Shown one piece after another: positions 54,534 to 62,120 of a DNA stretch of 64,000 nucleotides. Source of the stretch: Korobacter sp036501185 (lineage in GTDB: Bacteria > Acidobacteriota > Terriglobia > Terriglobales > Acidobacteriaceae). Location of the stretch: positions 1 to 64,000 of the forward strand of contig DASYAU010000168.1 in the NCBI GenBank assembly GCA_036501185.1, written 5' to 3'. Within the stretch, counting starts at the first letter, position 1, and each line of letters starts with the position of its first letter. The notes below the pieces were generated by a model. That model was not told the origin of the DNA. It worked only from the letters and a program-made list of their open reading frames with translations, and did not search any database. The translations under genes were made by a program, and so were the position numbers.

Positions 54534-55514
54534 CTATGCGGCTTGCGTCGCCACTTTTAATGCGCGCACCAGCGTGCGCTTCGCCAGTTCTACCTTGAAT
54601 GCGTTATCGTGCAGCGGCTTTGCCCCGCGCAATGCCACTTCCGCCGCCTCGCGAAAGCTCTCTTCGTTCGCGGGCTTTCCGTCGAGTGCCTGCTCCGCTT
54701 CCTTCGACCGCCACGGCATCGTGCCCACGCCGCCCAGTGCCACGCGCACATGCTGAAGATTTCTCCCCTGCACCTGCGTAATCACCGCCGCCGACGCCAG
54801 CGCAAATTCATATGATGCCCGGTCGCGTCGTTTCAAGTAGTGCGACCGTGCCCCCTCTGGTAGCGCCGGAATCGTCACATGGGTTATCAAGTCTCCCGGC
54901 TCGAGCACATTCTCGATTTGCGGTGTATTTCCCGGCAGACGGTAAAACTCATTCAGCGGCACCGCACGTTCACCCTTCGCCCCGCGAATATGCACCACCG
55001 CCTCCAACGCCATCATCGCCACCGCCATGTCCGACGGATGCGTCGCAATACAGTGCTCGCTCGTCCCTAAAATCGCATGGATCCGGTTATACCCATCCAT
55101 CGCAGCACAGCCCGACCCCGGCGCCCGCTTATTGCACGCGTAAGCCGTATCGCGGAAGTAGTAGCACCGTGTCCGTTGCAGCAGGTTCCCGCCAGTAGTT
55201 GCCATGTTGCGCAACTGTGGCGACGCTCCCGACAGCAGCGCCTGCGAGAGCACCGGAAACTCCTTCTCTACCGTCGCATCATGCGCCAGGTCGCTGTTCC
55301 GAACCATCGCTCCGATTCGCAGCCCGCCATCCGGCGTTCTCTCAATCTTGTCCAGCGGCAGCGCGTTAATGTCCACCAGCATCGCCGGGCGCATCACGTT
55401 CAGCTTCATCAGGTCCACGAGTGTCGTCCCGCCGGCAATAAAGCTGGCATGTGGGCCCCCACTCGCAACCGCGCCTTCCACGTTCGTCGATTTCTTGTAA
55501 TGGAATGTCTGCAT
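54534..55514 (-). CDS. Molybdenum aldehyde oxidoreductase, FAD-binding subunit with extra Fe-S site, PaoB-like
   Basis: 326 residues from ATG 55514, with GGAGG 6 nt upstream; the longer frame adds only an Arg-rich stretch. FAD-binding motifs: FIAGGTTLVDLMK and ATTGGNLLQRTR. Immediately after comes an inserted cysteine cluster, CYYFRDTAYACNKR then GSGCAA and EHCIATHPSD, which matches the additional [4Fe-4S] site known from PaoB of E. coli and from 4-hydroxybenzoyl-CoA reductase. Electrons pass Mo to 2Fe-2S to FAD. The start is 13 bp after the Fe-S subunit gene. Confidence 0.92.
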   Translation of the reverse strand: MQTFHYKKSTNVEGAVASGGPHASFIAGGTTLVDLMKLNVMRPAMLVDINALPLDKIERTPDGGLRIGAMVRNSDLAHDATVEKEFPVLSQALLSGASPQLRNMATTGGNLLQRTRCYYFRDTAYACNKRAPGSGCAAMDGYNRIHAILGTSEHCIATHPSDMAVAMMALEAVVHIRGAKGERAVPLNEFYRLPGNTPQIENVLEPGDLITHVTIPALPEGARSHYLKRRDRASYEFALASAAVITQVQGRNLQHVRVALGGVGTMPWRSKEAEQALDGKPANEESFREAAEVALRGAKPLHDNAFKVELAKRTLVRALKVATQAA

Positions 55515-55527
55515 TCGTCGCCTCCGC

Positions 55528-56157
55528 CTACGCCCGTTTTCGCGCCTGTTGCACCGCCGCCACAATGTTCGGATAAGCCCCGCATCGGCAAATATTCCCG
55601 CTCATGCACTCGCGGACGGAGTCATCGTCCTCCCCGCACGGCTCCTTCAGCAGCGCCGCCGCCGACATCATTTGTCCCGATGTGCAATACCCGCACTGGA
55701 ATCCATCGTGCTCCAGGAACGCCGCCTGGACCGGATGTAGTTCTTCTCCGTTCGAAAGCCCCTCGATCGTCGTTACCTCGTCGCCCTCGTGCATGATCGC
55801 GAAGCTCAGGCACGAGTTCACGCGGCGTCCGTTCACGTGCACGGTGCAAGCCCCGCACTGCCCGTGATCGCATCCTTTTTTTGTCCCGAATAAATGCAGG
55901 TTCTCGCGCAGCGCATCCAGCAATGTCACTCGCGGTTCCAACTGCAAGCGATGCTCCTGCCCGTTCACCCGCAGCGTCACCGGTACCACGTGCGCACCCG
56001 TTGGTTTCGCGGGTGATGGCGAAGTTTCCACCTGCGCGTCCACGACGCCCGCCAGCAACGGTGCAGCCGTCGCCGCAATGCCCGTCGCACCCAGCTTGGA
56101 AAGGAACGATCGCCGTGTCAGTCCGTCTGTATCGAGAGCATCTTCCTTCTTTTTCAT
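55528..56157 (-). CDS. Molybdenum aldehyde oxidoreductase, 2Fe-2S subunit with Tat signal, PaoA-like
   Basis: 209 residues from ATG 56157, with AGAGG shortly upstream. The N-terminus has the twin-arginine signal LTRRSFLSKLG, so the assembled complex is exported folded to the periplasm. A plant-ferredoxin-type 2Fe-2S domain (GCDHGQCGACTVHVNG...SC) follows, and then a four-helix 2Fe-2S domain (QCGYCTSGQ, CMSGNICRCGAY). Gene order A-B-C matches paoABC. No PaoD/XdhC-type maturation factor is encoded next to it. Confidence 0.92.
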   Translation of the reverse strand: MKKKEDALDTDGLTRRSFLSKLGATGIAATAAPLLAGVVDAQVETSPSPAKPTGAHVVPVTLRVNGQEHRLQLEPRVTLLDALRENLHLFGTKKGCDHGQCGACTVHVNGRRVNSCLSFAIMHEGDEVTTIEGLSNGEELHPVQAAFLEHDGFQCGYCTSGQMMSAAALLKEPCGEDDDSVRECMSGNICRCGAYPNIVAAVQQARKRA

Positions 56158-56179
56158 CGCCCCTCTTTTCGGAAACACG

Positions 56180-56195
56180 TCCGCGTTGACGCGGA
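56180..56195. promoter_or_regulatory. Perfect inverted repeat upstream of the aldehyde oxidoreductase operon
   Basis: TCCGCGT (56180-56186) and ACGCGGA (56189-56195) with a 2-bp centre form a 16-bp palindrome, 23 bp before the start of the first operon gene. It is a possible operator or leader hairpin. Nothing else recognisable was seen in the 290-bp gap to 56447. Confidence 0.35.
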
Positions 56196-56447
56196 GCGCC
56201 GCATTCGTTTGCGCCTGAGATTCGGCGAAAGTTTTTAGGGTTGCAGAGCGGCTGTGGAATTTACAAAACGTCAGCCTTCCCGGTATCGATCTTGTCCGCG
56301 TTCTATTCGCAGACGCCCTCTCGACATCCTGTGGACCGCGTATTTCAAACACGCATATACGAGCTTTGGAAACTGCTTCATGTCCAACGGGGAAGGTCCT
56401 GACCGTATAAGTCGGCGGGTTTTGCCACGCTACTAGAAACGACAGCC

Positions 56448-56882
56448 ATGCGGTACAATTCGCAAAACCCTAGACCCGGTGTGCCTTTGCCCTCGCCTCT
56501 GCAAAATCCGAGCATCCTCATCCTCGATGACGATCCCTCCCACTTGAAGATCTATTCCTGGATCGTCGAACAGGCAGAGTTCCGCGCTTTGCCGGTTCAG
56601 GTCACCAGTTCTTCCCTCAATCTCCCCATTGGCGAACGCGTTGATCTCGTCCTTATGGATTACCGTTACAGCAGCTCACTCACCGCCGCCGACATCGTTA
56701 CGGCAGTCGAAAACGCTTATCCCGGCGTCCCCATCGCGGTACTCTCCGAGCTCTACGGCATGCCGCACGACATGAAAGGCCACGCCGTCGGATTCATCCG
56801 CAAGGGAGAGCCTCAGGAACTTGTCAACCGTCTCCAGTCTTTCCGCCAGTCCGGCATCTTGCCACAAGCTCCAACCTTTTGA
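56448..56882 (+). CDS. Single-domain response regulator receiver
   Basis: 144 residues: a 20-residue Pro-rich lead then one CheY-like domain. Acidic pocket LDDDP (26-30), phospho-acceptor Asp71 (LVLMDYRYSSS) and Lys in FIRKGEP. The usual Thr/Ser after beta-4 is the Ser of VLSEL. There is no output domain, so it acts by protein contact. It lies upstream of the TonB/YfiR/kinase set and may belong to that pathway, although it has its own 183-bp spacing and could be independent. Confidence 0.82.
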   Translation: MRYNSQNPRPGVPLPSPLQNPSILILDDDPSHLKIYSWIVEQAEFRALPVQVTSSSLNLPIGERVDLVLMDYRYSSSLTAADIVTAVENAYPGVPIAVLSELYGMPHDMKGHAVGFIRKGEPQELVNRLQSFRQSGILPQAPTF

Positions 56883-57065
56883 GTTTCAAGTACTTACAGG
56901 AATGTCGCGGGCAGGCAACTCTGCTTCCGCAGTTTGCATCCGACAACACTGCGTACTCTCCCCAATAGTGAGCAATCGTTAGGGTTTTGAACATTCATGC
57001 CCGTATGAATCGTCTGGCGTTCTCGGGGTGATCTTCTGCAGAGGCGAACTGCGAAATTTGTGCAC

Positions 57066-59159
57066 ATGCTCCGCCGTGTGCTCTCTGGCCATTTGCGCGT
57101 TTGCGCGTGCCTGTTCACGCTTGTCGTCGCGTTCGTTTCTCCCGCGCTCGCAGGCGATCAGGGTCCGTCCGAAGATCAGCAGAACAATCTCAAGCAGCTC
57201 TCGCTCGAACAACTCTCGCAAATCGAAGTCACTACCCCAAGCAAAGAGCCGGTAAAAGCGTTCGACACGCCTGCCGCCATCTTTGTCATCACCTCGGAAG
57301 ACATTCGCCGCGCCGGCGTCACCACCATTCCCGAAGCCCTCCGGCTAGCACCCGGCGTCGAAGTGGCTCGTATCGATAGCAACAAATGGTCCATCGGTAT
57401 CCGCGGCTTCGGAAGCCGTCTTGCCCGGAACGTGCTCGTCCTCATTGACGGCCGCACTGTTTACACCACGCTTCTCGCCGGAACCTACTGGGAAGTTCAG
57501 GACACCGTCCTCGAAGACATCGATCGCATCGAAGTCATCCGCGGTCCCGGCGGCACCATCTGGGGACCAAACGCCGTCGACGGCGTCATCAACATCATCA
57601 CCAAGCCGGTGAAAGAAACCCAGGGCCTTCTCGCCTCCGCCGACACAGGGAGCTTCGAGCACGGCACCGCCACCATCCGCTACGGTTCAGCCAACAGCAA
57701 GGATCTCCAATACCGTTTCTACGGGAAGGGTTTCTCTCGCGGACCCGAGTATCACCCGGACAACCGCAACTTCGACGACTGGTTCGGAGGTCAGGCCGGC
57801 GGCCGCGTTGATTGGCAGCGTGATCCCGCAAACAATTTCACCTTCCAAGGCGACATCTACGACGACCGCGACGGCGAGAGCGTTGTCGCCACCACCTATG
57901 CTCCCCCCTATCAGCAAGTCCTCGACGACTACGCCCGCCTCTCCGGCGGCAACTTCCTCGCTCGCTGGGACCGCGAACAGGGAGAAGGGAAGAGCTTCGA
58001 GTTGCAGGCCTACTACGACCGCACCAACCGTCGCGAGCCGAACTTCGCCGACCTTCGCGATACTTTCGATCTCGACTTTACCCAGCACTGGCGCTTCTTC
58101 TCCAACAACAACGTCACTTGGGGACTCGGCGCCCGTTTCAGCCACGGCCACGATCTCGAAGTCGTATCCGGACTCACCTTCGATCCCTCCGAGCGCACCG
58201 ACCGTCTCCTCACCGCATTTTTCCAGGATGAGATCACTCTCGTCCCGAAGAAGTTATCGCTCACCGTCGGTACCAAGCTCCTGAACACCAACTTCACCGC
58301 GTTCGCCCCCGAGCCAAGCGCCCGCGTCATGTGGACGCCCACCCGCACCACCGCCGTCTGGGCCGCCGCTACTCACGCCGTCCGCACCCCTTCCGATGCC
58401 GAGCGCGATTTCTATCTCACTGGCTTCGTTGGTATTTTTCCCGGTGGAATTCCCGCTTTCGCTCGCTTCAACGCCAATCGTAACTTCCAGCCCGAGCAAA
58501 TGAATGGCTACGAACTCGGCTTCCGCCAGATGCTCGGCAAAAATATCTATTTCGATATCGCCAGCTTCTACACCCACTACCACGACCTCTTCAGCGAAGA
58601 CATCCTCGGCGGCTTCTCGCTCGAAACCACTCCCCCGCCGCCGCATTACCTTCTTCCCGCCGAATTTGGCAACGGTCTCCTGGGAGACACCAAGGGCATC
58701 GAGTTCTCCCCCGAGTGGCGTCCCGCCGACAACTGGCGCCTTCGTCTTTCCTACTCATTCCTTCACATGAGCATCGAGAAATCTCCCGGCTCGCTCGATA
58801 TCGGTACCATCCCCGGCATCATCGGCTCCAGCCCCGAGCACCAGGTTTACGCCGAATCGCAATACGATCTCACCAAATCCTTGCAATTCGATTTCGATTA
58901 CCGTTACGTCAGCGATCTACCCGGCCAAATGCCTTACTCCACGGTCCCGAATTACTACGTTCGCGCATATTCCACCGCCGACGCCCGTTTCGGCTGGCAG
59001 CTGAATCCGAACCTCGATCTTTCTTTCGTCGGCCGCAACCTGCTCCAGCCGCATCATCCCGAGTTCGGTTCCGATCCCGCAGCCGATAGCTTCAATGTCG
59101 CCCTTGTCGGCATCAAGCGCAGTGCCTACGTGAAGTTAACTTGGACTAGTTCGCGCTAG
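57066..59159 (+). CDS. TonB-dependent outer-membrane receptor
   Basis: 697 residues from ATG 57066; GTG 57060 is in frame two codons earlier and cannot be excluded. Signal peptide ends ALAGD. A TonB-box-like stretch (IEVTTPSKEPVKAF) is followed by a plug (TPAAIFVITSEDIRRAG ... IRGPGGTIWGPNAVDGVINIITKP), the classical TonB plug signature, and then a barrel to the terminal YVKLTWTSSR. Unlike the receptor at 41722 it has no carboxypeptidase-like domain. It is followed at 32 bp by the YfiR-like gene, so it probably feeds an envelope signal or substrate into that system. Confidence 0.9.
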   Translation: MLRRVLSGHLRVCACLFTLVVAFVSPALAGDQGPSEDQQNNLKQLSLEQLSQIEVTTPSKEPVKAFDTPAAIFVITSEDIRRAGVTTIPEALRLAPGVEVARIDSNKWSIGIRGFGSRLARNVLVLIDGRTVYTTLLAGTYWEVQDTVLEDIDRIEVIRGPGGTIWGPNAVDGVINIITKPVKETQGLLASADTGSFEHGTATIRYGSANSKDLQYRFYGKGFSRGPEYHPDNRNFDDWFGGQAGGRVDWQRDPANNFTFQGDIYDDRDGESVVATTYAPPYQQVLDDYARLSGGNFLARWDREQGEGKSFELQAYYDRTNRREPNFADLRDTFDLDFTQHWRFFSNNNVTWGLGARFSHGHDLEVVSGLTFDPSERTDRLLTAFFQDEITLVPKKLSLTVGTKLLNTNFTAFAPEPSARVMWTPTRTTAVWAAATHAVRTPSDAERDFYLTGFVGIFPGGIPAFARFNANRNFQPEQMNGYELGFRQMLGKNIYFDIASFYTHYHDLFSEDILGGFSLETTPPPPHYLLPAEFGNGLLGDTKGIEFSPEWRPADNWRLRLSYSFLHMSIEKSPGSLDIGTIPGIIGSSPEHQVYAESQYDLTKSLQFDFDYRYVSDLPGQMPYSTVPNYYVRAYSTADARFGWQLNPNLDLSFVGRNLLQPHHPEFGSDPAADSFNVALVGIKRSAYVKLTWTSSR

Positions 59160-59191
59160 ACGAGCGGTCTGCGAGAAGCAACACTGTCATC

Positions 59192-59797
59192 ATGAGGCTG
59201 AGGACCAACCTGAATTCGCGAGCAAGCCTGCCGGCATCTGCGCCGGCCGTCTACATTGCTCTGCTTCTGCTCCTCACGGCTGTCCTCCTGCTTTCACCCA
59301 TCGTCGTCGTCGCGCAGCCTCCGGCAACTCCCACCGAAACCCAGGTCGAGGCCGCCTTCCTTTTCAAGTTCGGCAGCTTTGTCACCTGGCCGAATCCCGC
59401 TCCCAACAACACGTTTGCGATCTGTGTTCTCGGCCGCGATCCTTTTGGCCCGGCACTCGACTCCATCGTCAAAGGCGAGTCCCTCGACGGCGTCCCTTTT
59501 TCCGTTCGTCACATCGGCGAACCCTCCGAGGCCTCTGCCTGCCGCATTGTTTTCGTCAGCAGCTCCGAACAGGAACGTGTTCGTCCGCTGCTCACCGAGC
59601 TCGCAAAGCTGCCCGTGCTCACCGTTGCCGACATGCCTCATTTCAACGATCGCGGCGGCATGGTTCAGTTTGTTCTTGAAAATGGACGCGTGCGCTTCGA
59701 GGTCAACCTCACCAGTGCCGAGAAATCCGGTCTAACCCTTAGCTCGCAGCTTTTGAAAGTCGCCTCTGCCGTGAAACGCGATGGAGGTCGAGATTGA
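59192..59797 (+). CDS. YfiR/HmsC-like periplasmic protein (DUF4154)
   Basis: 201 residues. Signal peptide with a long hydrophobic core (about 20-42), then the DUF4154 domain: TETQVEAAFLFKFGSFVTWP, FAICVLGRDPFG, CRIVFVSSSEQERV and MVQFVLENGRVRFEVNL. In Pseudomonas, YfiR is a periplasmic inhibitor of the diguanylate cyclase YfiN, binding its periplasmic CHASE8-type domain. Here the downstream gene encodes a histidine kinase with such a domain instead of a cyclase. It is likely co-transcribed with the TonB receptor and the kinase genes. Confidence 0.88.
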   Translation: MRLRTNLNSRASLPASAPAVYIALLLLLTAVLLLSPIVVVAQPPATPTETQVEAAFLFKFGSFVTWPNPAPNNTFAICVLGRDPFGPALDSIVKGESLDGVPFSVRHIGEPSEASACRIVFVSSSEQERVRPLLTELAKLPVLTVADMPHFNDRGGMVQFVLENGRVRFEVNLTSAEKSGLTLSSQLLKVASAVKRDGGRD

Positions 59798-59801
59798 CGC
59801 C

Positions 59802-61256
59802 ATGCTGAACAATTATTCAATCTCGACCAAGATCACCTGGATGAACGTTGTCGTCACCGGGGTAGCTCTCATCGTCGCCTCGCTCAGCTTCCTTTTCTAC
59901 GACCAGGCCAACGCCCGCGGTGCACTCATCGACAGTCTATCCACCCAGGCACAAATCCTCGCTTCCAACAGCGTCTCCGCCCTCGACTTCAACGATCCCC
60001 AATCCGCGCGCATTACACTTTCTGCTCTCGCTGCTTCCAAGGACATCGAAGGCGCTGGCCTGCTTACGCCTGATGGCCATCTCTTTGCCGAGTACTGGCG
60101 CAGCCCCAACGTTCGCGTCAATGTGCTGCCAACCCTGCGTCCCGATCGCCAGCAGACCGAGATCTTCATCGGCAACCACCTCACCGTCATCCGCAATATC
60201 GATTTCGGCGGACGCCGCCTCGGCGCCATCTACATTCGTTCCAATCTCGACATGCTCGAGGCCCGCCGCAATCACTTCCTCCGCATTCTCGGCTTGGTGC
60301 TCCTCGCCTGCATGCTCGCGGCCCTTATCGTCTCTGCCATGTTCCGCCGCGCCGTCGCCGGCCCCATTGAGGCACTCTCCGAAACCGCGCGAACAGTTTC
60401 GCGCGAGCGCAACTATGCCATCCGCGCCGCTCCCACCCTCGCCCACGATGAGCTTGCGACCCTCATCACTGCTTTCAACGAAATGCTCTCGCAGATCCAA
60501 GTTCGCGATGCCGCGCTCAACTCCGCGCGCAGCGAACTCGAACAACGCGTCCAGGAACGTACCAAGCAACTCGTCGCCGCTAACCGCGATCTCGAGTCCT
60601 TCTCTTACTCCGTCTCCCACGATCTCCGCGGCCCGCTCGAAATCGTCAATGGCATGAGTTACATCATCAACCAGCAGTATGGACGCGAGCTCTCTTCCGG
60701 CCTCAAAGACTGCCTCGATCGCATCGAAGACGCCGCCAAGCGCATGAACCAGCTCATCGACGACATGCTCAATCTCGCCCGCGTCACCAAGAGCGAGATG
60801 CACCGCGAGCGAGTCGACCTCTCCGCCATGGTCCGCGAAATCGCCGACGAACTCCGTCGCCGCGAACCGCAACGCTACGTCGAATTCACCATTGCCCAGG
60901 GCATCGTCGTCTCCGCCGACAGCCACCTCCTCCATGTCGCCATGGACAACCTCATCGGTAACGCTTGGAAATATTCATCCAAGCAATCCCAAAGCCGCAT
61001 CGAGTTCGGCGTCCGTCCCAACGAACATGGGAACGTTTATTTCATCCGTGACAACGGTGCAGGCTTCGATCCCCGCGGTGCGCAGCGGCTCTTCCAGCCC
61101 TTCCAGCGCCTCCATCCAATTTCCGAATTTCCAGGCACCGGCGTTGGACTCGCTACCGTGCAACGCATCATGCAAAAACATGGTGGACACATCTGGGCCG
61201 AAGGTGCCGTCAATCGTGGTGCCACTTTCTCATTCACTTTGCCGGAAATTTCCTAG
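59802..61256 (+). CDS. Sensor histidine kinase with CHASE8-like periplasmic domain
   Basis: 484 residues from ATG 59802, 4 bp after the YfiR-like stop. The in-frame ATG at 59781 is possible, but relatives begin at the ISTKITWMN helix. TM1 is at 12-34; a periplasmic CHASE8-like region (DSLSTQAQILASNSVSALDFNDP) runs to about 155; TM2 is at 160-180; a HAMP domain (about 182-235) and a coiled coil lead to an H box with His273 (SYSVSHDLRGPLE). Then come an N box DNLIGNAWKYSS, GAGFDPRGAQRLFQPFQRLH and GTGVGLATVQRI. This kinase type is often light- or nitrogen-sensor-like; here the partner is the YfiR-like protein. Confidence 0.9.
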   Translation: MLNNYSISTKITWMNVVVTGVALIVASLSFLFYDQANARGALIDSLSTQAQILASNSVSALDFNDPQSARITLSALAASKDIEGAGLLTPDGHLFAEYWRSPNVRVNVLPTLRPDRQQTEIFIGNHLTVIRNIDFGGRRLGAIYIRSNLDMLEARRNHFLRILGLVLLACMLAALIVSAMFRRAVAGPIEALSETARTVSRERNYAIRAAPTLAHDELATLITAFNEMLSQIQVRDAALNSARSELEQRVQERTKQLVAANRDLESFSYSVSHDLRGPLEIVNGMSYIINQQYGRELSSGLKDCLDRIEDAAKRMNQLIDDMLNLARVTKSEMHRERVDLSAMVREIADELRRREPQRYVEFTIAQGIVVSADSHLLHVAMDNLIGNAWKYSSKQSQSRIEFGVRPNEHGNVYFIRDNGAGFDPRGAQRLFQPFQRLHPISEFPGTGVGLATVQRIMQKHGGHIWAEGAVNRGATFSFTLPEIS

Positions 61257-61352
61257 CTCGCATCCCACTTCACTTTCTTACAAGTTCTTGACACTTCCTG
61301 CGAAGCTTCCGGCGATTTTTGTCGTCCAATCTCTCGAGAGGTGAAAGTTCAA

Positions 61353-61796
61353 ATGGCTCCACGCAATCGCACTCCCCTCGTTGCGGCCACGACAGACACT
61401 CATGTGCCATTCCGTTATCCTCCCGTCGCAGAATCCCCGCTTGTCCTGTGCATTGATGACGATCCCGCCATCCTCGAACTCCTCGAAGATATTTTTACCG
61501 CTTGCGGTATCCGCGCCGTTTGTACCTCCGACTGTTCCACCGCACTCCGCATCGCCACTTCGGAACCGCTCGATGCCATTGTCCTCGACTACCACATGCC
61601 GGAGCTCGACGGCCTCACCCTTGCCCAGCAAATCCGCCAACACAAATCTCACGTTCCCATGATCTTGTTTTCCAGCGCCCAACTTCCATCCGACGCCCTC
61701 GACGTCGTCTCCCGCATCGTGCCCAAAGGCGACGGCGCCCTCACCCTCGCCGATGCCGTCTTCGAATCCATTGAAGGCCCCACCCACGCTGCCTGA
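61353..61796 (+). CDS. Single-domain response regulator receiver
   Basis: 147 residues from ATG 61353; GTG 61341 is in frame and possible. A 28-residue flexible lead is followed by a CheY-like domain: acidic pocket IDDDP (34-38), phospho-acceptor Asp79 (VLDYHMPELDG), Ser in LFSSAQL and Lys in IVPKGDG. There is no output domain. It starts about 97 bp after the kinase stop and is the natural phosphorylation partner of that kinase. Confidence 0.85.
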   Translation: MAPRNRTPLVAATTDTHVPFRYPPVAESPLVLCIDDDPAILELLEDIFTACGIRAVCTSDCSTALRIATSEPLDAIVLDYHMPELDGLTLAQQIRQHKSHVPMILFSSAQLPSDALDVVSRIVPKGDGALTLADAVFESIEGPTHAA

Positions 61797-62120
61797 CTAG
61801 CCGCGCTATCTCTAAAATTCTGATCTTTTGGCCTCGGCGAGCACGGCTCCCGCGCTTGTCGGGGCCGCTCGTCGCGACGTGCGGATCGGCGCATTGATTC
61901 TGATCAAGAGGTCTGGTCAAGACCAACTAAGCGGGCACATCCGGCCCCTCGTTGTCCATTCGGCCGAGTGCCTGCACGGGTACTTCCGGATGGAAACTCC
62001 CCACGATTCCCCTTGCTTTTCCACAAATGTGGTGCAGAATCTCCGGAGCATTTCCGCTGTCGGATACATCCTGTATCCCTTTTCCCCCGGCGAATCGAAT
62101 CCCTTCGAAAGGCAAAATTC
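61797..62120. other. 324-bp intergenic stretch
   Basis: No gene is supported here. Seen: a perfect palindrome CGTCGCGACG (61870-61879), a stem GGTCT/AGACC with 5-nt loop (61910-61924) and a small CCACA/TGTGG stem near 62030. The promoter of the secreted NHL protein is expected in this segment, but no convincing -35/-10 pair stands out. Confidence 0.5.
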
